A program made the translations under genes and the position numbers. From Acidobacteriota bacterium (lineage in GTDB: Bacteria > Acidobacteriota > Vicinamibacteria > Vicinamibacterales > UBA2999): 47,038 nucleotides of DNA. Numbering within the stretch: position 1 is the stretch's first letter; each line of letters opens with the position of its first letter. The notes under the pieces were generated by a model that worked only from the letters and a program-made list of their open reading frames with translations, was not told the DNA's origin and made no database searches. Where the stretch lies: assembly GCA_013140775.1 (NCBI GenBank), contig JABFSA010000004.1, positions 1 to 47,038 on the forward strand, in the 5' to 3' direction. Positions 26,601 through 33,836 of this stretch are shown piece by piece.

Positions 26601-27013
26601 GCGCCTCGTCGGGCGCCGCCTTGCGCGTGGTCACCGGCATCGACCGGTCGCTCGACGGCCTGGTGACGACGGCGCAGCGGGTGAACCAGGTGATGGACAA
26701 CGTGTACGGCGACAAGACGTTGAACAACTGGTTCAATCCGGCGGCGTTCGCGCAGCCGGCCATCGGCACCTATGGAAACTCAGGCTACAACGCCTACCTG
26801 GGCCCCGGCACGAGGACCATCGACCTTGCGCTCGTTCGGTCGTTCCGGTTCCTCAGCTCGCAACGTATCGAGGCGCGGGTCGAGGCGTTCAATGCGCTCA
26901 ACTGGTTGCGGCCGCAGAATCCAAACGCGACCCTGAGCAGCCCGACGTTCGGACAAATCCTGACGGCGTACGATCCGCGCGTCATGCAGTTCGGGCTAAA
27001 GTACGAGTTCTAG
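23666..27013 (+). CDS. TonB-dependent receptor with carboxypeptidase-regulatory N-terminus (Oar-like)
   Basis: 1115 residues. Signal peptide (1-25, ANGWAQ), carboxypeptidase-regulatory domain (about 27-105, QINGTVADSSGAVLPGVNV), plug (with YLLDGALHNNAYDGFNMPLP) and barrel ending in LKYEF. Same architecture as the receptor at 16514 but clearly more divergent, so probably a different ligand. ATG 23666 begins the signal peptide; the frame upstream to 23564 lacks family character. It is followed after 19 bases by a two-cysteine/DUF6152/cytochrome run in the same direction that may be cotranscribed. Confidence 0.95.
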   Translation: MNSLSRALIVLMVLLLATANGWAQATAQINGTVADSSGAVLPGVNVIAIQTETGFRRETVTDETGGYALLNLPTGPYRIEATLSGFRTFSQTGVVLQVGSNPVIPVRMELGSLEETVSVEAAAPLVETRNPAVGATITSEQIDALPLEGRSAVSLITLTGASADAGPSSSRSMTSSRGIAISGGQAFGVAYLLDGALHNNAYDGFNMPLPFPDALQEFKVETSTQNAQNGVHAGGTVSLVTKSGTNLLHGDAFEFARHYRFNATSPFAGTNPATGERLDDGLVRNQFGGVLGGKIIQDKLFFFGAYQGSRSTQTPADLVAFIPTAAMMAGDFTAVAAPACNRGTQVTLRAPFVNNRLAAADISPAALAVSKRLPVTTDPCGRITYSSPTKPVETQTIGKIDWQINQNHSLFGRYMLTTTFWEPPFANDGNLLSTSLGGRDSDARSLAIGDTMVLSNTMVNNVRFTYHYTNVHRTHEPFFGPEDVGIKSYSYVDDITLIAVSNAFNLGLGTELDSYYRPTTYAYSDDLTWIRGSHQFGFGGSLALSDWHTRTNSRSGGSFTMNGGATGLPLADFMAGRVFEFRQANPFTNNATQKAFGVYAQDTWRVSNQITMNYGMRYEPWFPQQHTNATVYNFSPSAFVANTRSKVYPDALPGFTYPGDAGFPSKAGLKPNWMNFQPRVGVSWDPNGDGKTSIRAGYGLTGDFVAGQFLTDAMQAWPFGYEERLTGTAVGSLDDPFGGVGRVSPFPVKLGAGLQKAPGTPFIMVPQDLDGTRVHTWNVAIQRQLSDTIAVSATYLGNRMVNIWGDVNGNPAVLPSNPTGPCTLRTTTGTQTFPNCSTAPINLRREIAQANPGDGQYIGYLDWVGDQGWQRYHGVLLSGQKRAANGVSANANYTWSTCEGTAQSNTGGNPLNVGTGYSRPQSLLNPPANSKELFDLDKGPCSLSPTHIFNLIASAETPQFSSTAVRMLASGWRLSGIFRASSGAALRVVTGIDRSLDGLVTTAQRVNQVMDNVYGDKTLNNWFNPAAFAQPAIGTYGNSGYNAYLGPGTRTIDLALVRSFRFLSSQRIEARVEAFNALNWLRPQNPNATLSSPTFGQILTAYDPRVMQFGLKYEF

Positions 27014-27032
27014 TCGATCAAGGGGAGTTTTG

Positions 27033-27911
27033 ATGCTGTATCGCGTGATGATGTTGACCGCCGGCCTTGTGGCTGCGGCGTTGCTCGCGCCCGCTGAGGG
27101 CGTCGCACAAAACACGTCGCCTGGGAAGTGGTCGCCACAGGTGGCGATTCGGGGGCAGGATGCCGTCAAAGAGAGGAAGCCGGCGCCGCGACGGAACATC
27201 AACGGCATGTGGAACGCTCAGAGGTTGGGCAACCAGTCAGGTGGCGTGCAACTGAAGCCCAACAACGGCCGCCCAGAGAATGCGCTTCCGTACACGCCGT
27301 ACGGTCTGGAGCTCTACAAAAAGCACAAGCCACTCGAGGGCCTCGACTCCGTGTCGCCGGCGTTCAACAACGATCCGAGGACGAAGTGCGAGCCGCTGGG
27401 GTTCCCCCGCTGGAACCACTACGATGTTGGCGTCCAGATCTTCCAGGACGAGCACAAGATCGCGATGCTCTATAACTACGACAATCGCTGGCGACTGATC
27501 TGGACAGACGGCCGATCGCTGCCAACGGTTGTTGACGGCGGCGTCGAAGCAGACGGCGAGTTCCGCGATACGCGATGGTTCGGCTACTCGGTCGGCAAAT
27601 GGCTCGATGACTACACGCTCGAAGTGGTGACGGTCGGCATCATGCCGGACGACCGCGCGTGGCTCGACAACACCGGTCGGCCCATCAGCGAGCAGGCGCG
27701 GATCACCGAACGATTCCGCAGGATCGACTCCGAGACCCTGGAATGGTCCGAGACGATTGACGACCCAAAGATCTATACGCGGCCGTGGGAGACGATGAAG
27801 CTCCCCATGACGCTGCAGGACTCAGGGATCGATCAGATCACGCGATACTGTTCGCCGAGTGAGATCGAGAGATACAACACGACGTTCGGAGACGCGGCAA
27901 GCGGCAAGTGA
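27033..27911 (+). CDS. Exported two-cysteine protein of the DUF6152-associated family
   Basis: 292 residues with a signal peptide ending GVAQN. It shares with the proteins at 6972 and 33837 the order NINGMWNAQ, C-E-P-L-G-F-P-R-W, an IWTDGR segment, ITERFRRID, an IDDP segment and a late Cys (ITRYCSPSE). ATG 27033 sits five bases behind AGGGGAG. Its stop overlaps a potential GTG start of the downstream DUF6152 gene (GTGA), indicating a coupled pair. No enzymatic motif is evident. Confidence 0.82.
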   Translation: MLYRVMMLTAGLVAAALLAPAEGVAQNTSPGKWSPQVAIRGQDAVKERKPAPRRNINGMWNAQRLGNQSGGVQLKPNNGRPENALPYTPYGLELYKKHKPLEGLDSVSPAFNNDPRTKCEPLGFPRWNHYDVGVQIFQDEHKIAMLYNYDNRWRLIWTDGRSLPTVVDGGVEADGEFRDTRWFGYSVGKWLDDYTLEVVTVGIMPDDRAWLDNTGRPISEQARITERFRRIDSETLEWSETIDDPKIYTRPWETMKLPMTLQDSGIDQITRYCSPSEIERYNTTFGDAASGK

Positions 27912-27940
27912 GTCGGGCCGACGCGCCCGTGGGGACCTAC

Positions 27941-28345
27941 ATGAAGAAGAACATGATGATCGTGGTGGGCTTGGCAGTCGTGCTCTTGAGCGGGGCACCG
28001 CTGGGCGCCCATCACAGTGGCTCGACGCTTTTTGACGAAAACACCTCGACCCTGAAAGGGGTCGTGAAGGACTGGCTGTGGTCCAACCCGCATTGCCTCT
28101 TGACGATCGACGTCACGGGCGCAGATGGCAAGGCCGCCCAGTGGGTCATCGAATATCAGGCCCCGAACAGCATTTATGCCGGGGGGTACCGCAGAACGTC
28201 GTTCAAGCCAGGCGACACCGTGACGCTCGCGGTGCACCCGGTGAAGAATGGCCGCCCGTACGGTCGGATTGTGTCGTCGGTGCTCGCGGACGGCAAGGAA
28301 CTGGGCGACGGCCTGCTGCGCATGCCGACCGCGGCGACGCCGTAG
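27941..28345 (+). CDS. DUF6152 family exported protein, divergent copy
   Basis: 134 residues; signal peptide MKKNMMIVVGLAVVLLSGAP followed by LGA and then HHSGSTLFDEN, again giving a double histidine at the expected mature N-terminus. The NPHCLLTIDV segment corresponds to NPHVRFYVDV in the other copies. ATG 27941 (GGGGA upstream) gives the usual family length; a GTG at 27908 overlapping the previous stop is an alternative. Followed by the PufC-like cytochrome gene. Confidence 0.85.
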   Translation: MKKNMMIVVGLAVVLLSGAPLGAHHSGSTLFDENTSTLKGVVKDWLWSNPHCLLTIDVTGADGKAAQWVIEYQAPNSIYAGGYRRTSFKPGDTVTLAVHPVKNGRPYGRIVSSVLADGKELGDGLLRMPTAATP

Positions 28346-28360
28346 GTGGGCCGGCCACTG

Positions 28361-29482
28361 ATGCGTCGATCGAACGCGGTCGTCTCCTGGTCGATCGCGA
28401 CGGCGATCCTATCCCTGCTGACAGTCGTGTCCCTGCGCGCAGGCCAGGGCCCGGCGGACCCTCCGCTCGTCAGCGAGCAGTACTTCAAGAACATCCAGCT
28501 GCTGAAGGGGATGACGGTTGACACCTTCTTCGATGCCATGGGCATGTTCGCCGCATCCATGGGCAACGACTGCACCTTCTGTCACGTCAAGGAGGCGGGG
28601 TTCCGTCGCGAGGCGTTCGCCGAAGCAACCCCGCGCATCCAGCGCGCCCGGCAGATGATCGTGATGACGCAGGGGCTGAATAAGCAGAACTTCGGCGGGC
28701 GCCCGCGCGTGACCTGCTTCACCTGCCATCGCGGCGACTACCAGCCGGTGGACGCACCCAGCTTCCTGATCCAGTACGGCGTGCCGCTGGATGATCCAAA
28801 CACGATCAATTTTCCGACCGAGGAGGGGATATCGGCCGACCAGGTGTTCGACCGCTATCTGACCGCGATCGGCGGCAGGCCCGCGCTCGCCCGCGTCACG
28901 AGCTTCGTGGCCAAGGGCACCTATGCCGGATTCGATACCGGTCAGGAAGAGGTGCCCGTCGAGATCTATGCGAAGGCGCCGAACCAGCGAACCTGGATCA
29001 TCAAGCTGCCCGAACGCGACAGCCTCCGCGTCTTCGACGGCGCCAATGGCTGGCTCACGGGTCCAGACATCCCGGTGCCGATCATGCCGCTGGCGAGCGG
29101 GAACCTGGATCGGGCGCGCATCGAGGCGACCGTCGCGTTCCCCACCGGGATCACGCAGCTGTACCCGCAGTGGCGGGTCGGCAAGACGTCGATCGGCGAT
29201 CGGGACGTCACCATCGTGCAGGGCACGAAGCCTGGCTTGCTGCCCGTCAACCTGTACTTCGACGACGAATCAGGTCTGCTCGTGCGCGTCGTGCGTTGGA
29301 ACGAAACATCGGTGGGGCCGGTGCCGACCCAGATCACCTACGGGGACTACCGCGCGGTGGCAGGCATCCAGATGCCGTTCACCTGGACCGCGACGCAGAC
29401 CTACATGCAGATGACGATCAAGTTGGGCGAACTGGCGGCCAACGTGCCGGTTGACGCGTCGCGGTTCGCGAGGCCCCGGTAG
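28361..29482 (+). CDS. PufC-like diheme cytochrome c with LolA-like C-terminal domain
   Basis: 373 residues. N-terminal signal/anchor (residues 8-27), then a region of the photosynthetic reaction-centre cytochrome subunit type with two c-type heme motifs, CTFCH (71-75) and CFTCH (119-123), and nearby Met residues (GMFAASMGND, MIVMTQGLN) that could be axial ligands. From about residue 150 a second, beta-rich domain (YLTAIGGRPALARVTSF...) looks like an outer-membrane lipoprotein-sorting (LolA/LolB-like) fold. No photosynthesis genes are near; in acidobacteria such proteins are electron carriers of unknown partners. ATG 28361 is preferred; GTG 28346 directly abuts the previous stop. Confidence 0.85.
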   Translation: MRRSNAVVSWSIATAILSLLTVVSLRAGQGPADPPLVSEQYFKNIQLLKGMTVDTFFDAMGMFAASMGNDCTFCHVKEAGFRREAFAEATPRIQRARQMIVMTQGLNKQNFGGRPRVTCFTCHRGDYQPVDAPSFLIQYGVPLDDPNTINFPTEEGISADQVFDRYLTAIGGRPALARVTSFVAKGTYAGFDTGQEEVPVEIYAKAPNQRTWIIKLPERDSLRVFDGANGWLTGPDIPVPIMPLASGNLDRARIEATVAFPTGITQLYPQWRVGKTSIGDRDVTIVQGTKPGLLPVNLYFDDESGLLVRVVRWNETSVGPVPTQITYGDYRAVAGIQMPFTWTATQTYMQMTIKLGELAANVPVDASRFARPR

Positions 29483-29514
29483 TTCCGCGCCGTCCGATTC
29501 ACTCGGAGGTCCTC

Positions 29515-29985
29515 ATGTTCTGGCTCGTGATCCTCGTGGTCGCTGCGGTCGTTGCCTATCGGTATGCCACACGCGGCGCGCAATCGGGCGCTCAGACCCC
29601 ACCCGTCCCGAGTGCTCTGGGAAGTATCTGGAGCGGTTCCGGACCCATGGGAATCCCCATCGCCCGATTTGGGAACGGCCACGTCTGGGCCGGCTCTGGG
29701 GGCGCAGGAGCTCCCATCGGCGGCTACGGTGACGGCCAGATCTGGCAAGGCTCTGGGACCGCTGGAATGCCCATCGGCCGATACGCCGACGGCAGGATTT
29801 GGGAAGGTTCGGGGGGTGCCGGAGCCCCGCTCGGCGGCTATCGTGACGGCATGATCTGGGCCGGCTCTGGGAGCTCGGGAATCACCCTCGCGCGGTACGA
29901 CGGCGACAGTGATGGTGCGGCTGCCGCTGCATTCCTCCTCAAGATCGTGAAGCGCCCGGATGGCTTCGCAATGCCGGTCGGTTGA
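29515..29985 (+). CDS. Membrane-anchored five-repeat protein (5-fold beta-flower candidate)
   Basis: 156 residues. One N-terminal membrane segment (FWLVILVVAAVVAYRY, 2-17), a short linker, then five contiguous 19-residue repeats at 39-57, 58-76, 77-95, 96-114 and 115-133 with consensus W-x-GSG-xx-G-x-PI-xx-Y-x-DG-x-(I/V), and a 23-residue tail. The repeating G-x-I-W..SG..G..I pattern resembles what I recall of the '5-fold beta-flower' family described from predicted structures; that assignment is inference. Repeats 2 and 4 (both GAGAP-x-GGY) are closer to each other than to 1 and 3, suggesting duplication of a two-repeat unit. GGAGG precedes the ATG at good spacing. Function unknown. Confidence 0.8.
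   Translation: MFWLVILVVAAVVAYRYATRGAQSGAQTPPVPSALGSIWSGSGPMGIPIARFGNGHVWAGSGGAGAPIGGYGDGQIWQGSGTAGMPIGRYADGRIWEGSGGAGAPLGGYRDGMIWAGSGSSGITLARYDGDSDGAAAAAFLLKIVKRPDGFAMPVG
29629..29913 (+). repeat. Tandem 57-base coding repeats (five units)
   Basis: Five in-frame 57-base units inside the beta-flower-like gene, each starting at a TGG (Trp) codon and containing GG(C/T)TC(T/G)GG or similar after it. Alternate units are most alike, giving a 114-base higher-order period. Units diverge at many third positions, so the array is old and kept by selection on protein shape rather than a recent slippage expansion. Confidence 0.85.
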
Positions 29986-30199
29986 GTGATATCGAAATCG
30001 TCTTGATGGAATCGAGGGCCGGGGAGGCGAGGCCCCGACAGGCGGATGCGAGGTCCGGATCCGTTGGCCGGCCTTCTCGTCGGTGATTGCGCCCTCCGCC
30101 GTCCGCGCGTGCTAAAGTTCAGCCCCATCGGCACGGTCGAGGTCACGAGACAAGGACGTCGCGTGTGCTCGGTTGCGCCCTATCTAGGAGCGACGAGGT

Positions 30200-31021
30200 A
30201 TGTCTTCTCGTGAACTGACGCGACGTCAAATGATTGCAGCGCTGTCGGCTATTCCCGGTGCGATGGCGTTTCCGACGGTGTCCAGCGCGCAGGGCCGGGG
30301 CGGTGGGGCGCCGCGCGCCGCTGCTGCTCCTGGCGTTGCGCCTGACCCACAAGTCATCTCTGACCTCGTCGCGGCCAACCACATCCTGGTGCGGAAGGGC
30401 ATCATCGAAGTGCAGGGGCACATCAGCGTGCGCCACGATCGAGATCCGAAGCGCTACTTCCTCGCACGCGGCATCTCGCCCGAGATCGTCAACACAGCCG
30501 ACATCATGGAGTTCGACCTCGATAGCAACGCGATCGATCCGACGAAGGGCCAGCCCTATCTTGAACGGTTCATTCACGGCGAGATCTTCAAGGCACGACC
30601 AGAAATCATGTCCGTCGTGCACGCGCACACGAGGTCGGTCCTCCCCTTCGCGACGAGCGACATCCCGCTGCGGCCGGTGTACCAGCTCGCCACGTTCCTC
30701 GTTGACACCGTGCCCGTGTTCAAGAACGGCGACAACGGGGAGGTCATCAGCAACGCGCAGCAGGGCGCCGCGCTCACCCAGGCGCTCGGGAAGCGTGGGG
30801 CGATTCTGCTGCACGGTCACGGCTTCGTCGTCGTCGGCGCCTCGATTCAGCAGGCCGTGGATCGCTGCATTCAACTCGATATCAACGCGCAGGTGCTGCA
30901 CGAGATCCTCGCGATGGGTGGCAAGCCGGTGTATCTGAAGCCGTCGCCGGATGCGGCCGCCGGGCGCGGTGGAAACGCACGTGGGTGGGAAGCCTGGATG
31001 CGCGAGGAGACCTCTCGCTAG
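30200..31021 (+). CDS. Tat-exported class II aldolase/adducin family protein
   Basis: 273 residues. LTRRQMIAALSAIPGAMAFP is a twin-arginine-type signal, followed by a low-complexity GRGGGAPRAAAAPG linker and then the class II aldolase fold. Likely zinc ligands are visible: HAHT (141-144) and LLHGHG (H205, H207), with E128 in IHGEIF as the candidate catalytic acid. Family members cleave phospho-sugars or ketose acids in the cytoplasm; here export implies an unphosphorylated periplasmic substrate. A strong ribosome-binding site (AGGAGCGACGAGG) precedes the ATG. No neighbour makes the substrate clear. Confidence 0.88.
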   Translation: MSSRELTRRQMIAALSAIPGAMAFPTVSSAQGRGGGAPRAAAAPGVAPDPQVISDLVAANHILVRKGIIEVQGHISVRHDRDPKRYFLARGISPEIVNTADIMEFDLDSNAIDPTKGQPYLERFIHGEIFKARPEIMSVVHAHTRSVLPFATSDIPLRPVYQLATFLVDTVPVFKNGDNGEVISNAQQGAALTQALGKRGAILLHGHGFVVVGASIQQAVDRCIQLDINAQVLHEILAMGGKPVYLKPSPDAAAGRGGNARGWEAWMREETSR

Positions 31022-31072
31022 CAACTGTCGCGTCGAGTCATCACCGAGACGCTGGGCGGCGGCCCTGAGGCG

Positions 31073-33268
31073 CTAATTCGAAACAAGGTTCAGCCAGTTC
31101 ACCAGAACGGTGATTGGGGCGCCAGGCCCGTCGATGGAATCAATGAGGAAGCGGCGCCCATCCGCGCTGACCGCGAAAAGGTTCCGGAACAATGTCGGCT
31201 CGTCTTGTGCGAGAGCGACGGAAAAAAGACGCTCCGGCCGTCCGACCTCATTCTCGGAGAAGTCCACGGCCATCACTGATTGATCGCTGCCGATATAGAG
31301 GAGTCGATTCCTGGGTCCTGAACGCTGCCAGTGCGGCTCGAAGCCCCCGTGCAGCGAAATCGCGCGCTTCAACCCTCCAGACGGAAACCGCTGAACGTAA
31401 ACCTCCCACGTGCCGGATTCGTCGGACGTGTAGGCGATCCACCGGCCGTTGGGGGATACCTCCCCTTGGAGCTCGTTGCTCTGCGTGGCCAGTAATGGCA
31501 TTGGCGTGCGATCGCCAAAGAGTGGCAACAGCCACAGATCCTCCATCGTGGCTGGATGGGAACTCACGAAGACAATGTATTGGCCGTCCACCGTCCAATG
31601 GCTGATTGACTTCGGATGAGGGCTCTCGACGAGCGTCGATTCGCTCGTGCCGCCGATATCGCGTACATGCAGGTCGAGCACGCCCGCGACGTCCGTTGAA
31701 TAGGCGACCTGGCGGCCGTCTGGTGAGGGGAACGCCCGTGTCCCCTCGGTCACGACGCGGCTACCGCCGCCGCGCGTATCGATCGCCCATACGCCGCGCC
31801 GCGCCGACGACACCTGGGACGCGAGCACCAGCGCATTGTCAAGCGTGATCACCGGGTTGTGCAGCTCGACTGGCCCGTCCACCCCGTTTAACCGTTTGCC
31901 GGTTTCGTCGTACCAGATCAAGCGTACGCGCGGTACGCCTCCACCGTACGACAGCAGCCCGGTCGTCGAGGCGCTGAGGTTCGTAGCATTTGTGACGACG
32001 GGTGCGTCTATACCGCCGGCGAGGGTCGCCGGTTGTCCGTTCAGCTGTAACCGCAACGGATCAAAAGGGTGTGCAACCACGCGACCGTCGGTGACGTAGA
32101 TCAGAAACCCAGGTTCAGCGTAGATGACACCTTCCGTGATGTTCGGCAGGAGGCGACGAGGCGCCGAGTTGCCCGATACGGAACCAACGTACGTGCCGGC
32201 GTGGCCGGGATCCGTGCTCCCGACGAAATACAGGAAGTGATCGCCATCGGGAAGGAAATAGGGGGCTCGATGACCGGACTCGCCATGCTCGCGGTCGAGT
32301 GTGGTGACGGGCCGCTGTTCACTGCCGTTAGCGGAAACGCTGGTCAACCCCGAACGGCGACTACCGAACACGATCACATTGCGTGCGCCCCAGGTGCCAC
32401 CGAGTGGCAGCGGACCAACGCTTGCCAGCGTCTGAACCGTTCCATCGGATAACGTGATTACGCGAAGCTGGCCCTGTGAGAAAAAACCCAGCGCAAGATT
32501 GTCGGGCGCCCAGAACGGCCGGGACGCGCCTTCCGTGCCGGCGAGCTGCCTTGGCAATGTGTCATTGAGCTCCCGAATCCATAACGATGTCGCGCCCGAT
32601 GTTTCGTCGCGTGCGACAAACGCGAGTATTCGTCCGTCGGGCGATAGTGTTCCGCCGGAGGCAATCGACGTCAGGGGAGGGGCATCCTGGCTGAATCGAA
32701 TGAGCGGGCTTGCTGACTCCGACTCGCGTCGCGGAGAGAACAGGACGCCGGTGGCCGCTCCTGCCGCGATGCCGACCAGCAGCGCGATCATGGCGGCTGG
32801 CCACACGCGTGAACGAAGGGCGACGGTGGCAGGCCGAAAGGATTCGGTGGGAACGGAAATCGCAGCCGGTGACTCTCCGGCTCCGGCGCCGAGGGGCTCA
32901 TCGCGGCGCGTCGGTTCGCTGACGGGGCCGATGAACTGGTATCCGCGGCGTGGGACGGTTGCGACGTACTCAGGATTGGCTGGATCGTCTCCGAGCGCCC
33001 GTCGGAGGGCGGAAATGCTCTGGGTGACGCTCTCATCGGCGACGACCGTGTCGGGCCAGACACGGCGCATGAGTTCGTCCTTGTCCACAACGCGATGGCG
33101 CTCCATGACGAGGAGGACGAGCACGTCGAACGCCTTTGGCGAGAGCTGGACGATGTCGTCGCCTTTCCACAACTTGCGCCGGCTGACCTCGATACGGAAC
33201 GGGCCGACGTCGTAGATGGGGGAGGGCAGGTCCGGGAGAAGCGTGTTTGCCTCGGGGGGATTCCTCAC
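31073..33268 (-). CDS. Membrane-anchored winged-helix regulator with WD40-like propeller (ToxR/CadC-like)
   Basis: 731 residues. An OmpR-type winged helix at about 20-115 (QLSPKAFDVLVLLVMERHRVV, SVTQSISALRRALGD, YVATVPRRGYQFIG), a Pro/Ala-rich linker, one membrane segment at 155-177, and a periplasmic C-terminal half with WD40/PD40-like propeller blades (TLSPDGRILAFVARD, RAFPSPDGRQVAYSTDVAG, EVSPNGRWIAYTSDESGTWE). It should bind DNA from the membrane and sense a periplasmic signal, without a receiver domain. GTG 33268 is the only sensible start. It is divergent from the DUF6152-like gene at 33412, a candidate target. Confidence 0.9.
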   Translation of the reverse strand: MRNPPEANTLLPDLPSPIYDVGPFRIEVSRRKLWKGDDIVQLSPKAFDVLVLLVMERHRVVDKDELMRRVWPDTVVADESVTQSISALRRALGDDPANPEYVATVPRRGYQFIGPVSEPTRRDEPLGAGAGESPAAISVPTESFRPATVALRSRVWPAAMIALLVGIAAGAATGVLFSPRRESESASPLIRFSQDAPPLTSIASGGTLSPDGRILAFVARDETSGATSLWIRELNDTLPRQLAGTEGASRPFWAPDNLALGFFSQGQLRVITLSDGTVQTLASVGPLPLGGTWGARNVIVFGSRRSGLTSVSANGSEQRPVTTLDREHGESGHRAPYFLPDGDHFLYFVGSTDPGHAGTYVGSVSGNSAPRRLLPNITEGVIYAEPGFLIYVTDGRVVAHPFDPLRLQLNGQPATLAGGIDAPVVTNATNLSASTTGLLSYGGGVPRVRLIWYDETGKRLNGVDGPVELHNPVITLDNALVLASQVSSARRGVWAIDTRGGGSRVVTEGTRAFPSPDGRQVAYSTDVAGVLDLHVRDIGGTSESTLVESPHPKSISHWTVDGQYIVFVSSHPATMEDLWLLPLFGDRTPMPLLATQSNELQGEVSPNGRWIAYTSDESGTWEVYVQRFPSGGLKRAISLHGGFEPHWQRSGPRNRLLYIGSDQSVMAVDFSENEVGRPERLFSVALAQDEPTLFRNLFAVSADGRRFLIDSIDGPGAPITVLVNWLNLVSN

Positions 33269-33411
33269 GGTAGGTGGGCCGATTTTACACCCGCGATGAA
33301 TTCAGCGAATTTCAGGGTTTTTCACCGCAATCATGCTGGTTTTCAGCTCCGGCTGACGCTACCGTGGGCGTCGGGGCAGTGAGCCTGACCTTTAACCGTG
33401 GAGGATCCGCA

Positions 33412-33834
33412 ATGAGAGTGTGTTTTGGCGTTGTTCTTGCTGTTGCCGCGCTGGCCGCGGCGGCTCCGGTGTCCGCGCACCATGCATTTGCCGTTGAGTT
33501 CGACGCAAAGAACTGCTCCGACGTGAACGGAGTGCTCACGCGCGTCAGCTACGAGAATCCGCACGCCTACCTCTTCATGAATGTGAAATTGGCGAACGGG
33601 CAGACACAGGAGGCCACGTTTCAGTTGTCGTCCACGTCGAACCTGCGGCGGGGCGGCGCGACGCCGGCCGTGCTCAACGCCAGCATCAACAAGGACGTGA
33701 TCATCCGCGGCTGCGCCTCGCGCAACGGCGAGTCGCATCGTTATGCGGCATCGTTCATCAAGCTCGCGGACGGTACCGTGCAGCGTCTTGGACAGGACGT
33801 CGAAGGCATTTTCGGCACGAAGGTCTGGAGGTAG
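33412..33834 (+). CDS. DUF6152-like exported protein
   Basis: 140 residues. Signal peptide MRVCFGVVLAVAALAAAAPVS followed by AHHAFAVEFDAKN: again two histidines at the predicted mature end. NPHAYLFMNVKL is the equivalent of the family NPH segment. Two extra cysteines (KNCSD and RGCAS) are unlike the other copies here. GGAGG lies seven bases before ATG 33412; the longer upstream frame is not used. It is two bases from the next gene, so the pair is cotranscribed. Confidence 0.87.
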   Translation: MRVCFGVVLAVAALAAAAPVSAHHAFAVEFDAKNCSDVNGVLTRVSYENPHAYLFMNVKLANGQTQEATFQLSSTSNLRRGGATPAVLNASINKDVIIRGCASRNGESHRYAASFIKLADGTVQRLGQDVEGIFGTKVWR

Positions 33835-33836
33835 TC

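Noticed and set aside
29629..29913. Direct repeats considered as a CRISPR-like or minisatellite array.
   Set aside because: Units are contiguous, in frame and diverged at third positions, with no spacers; they are protein repeats.
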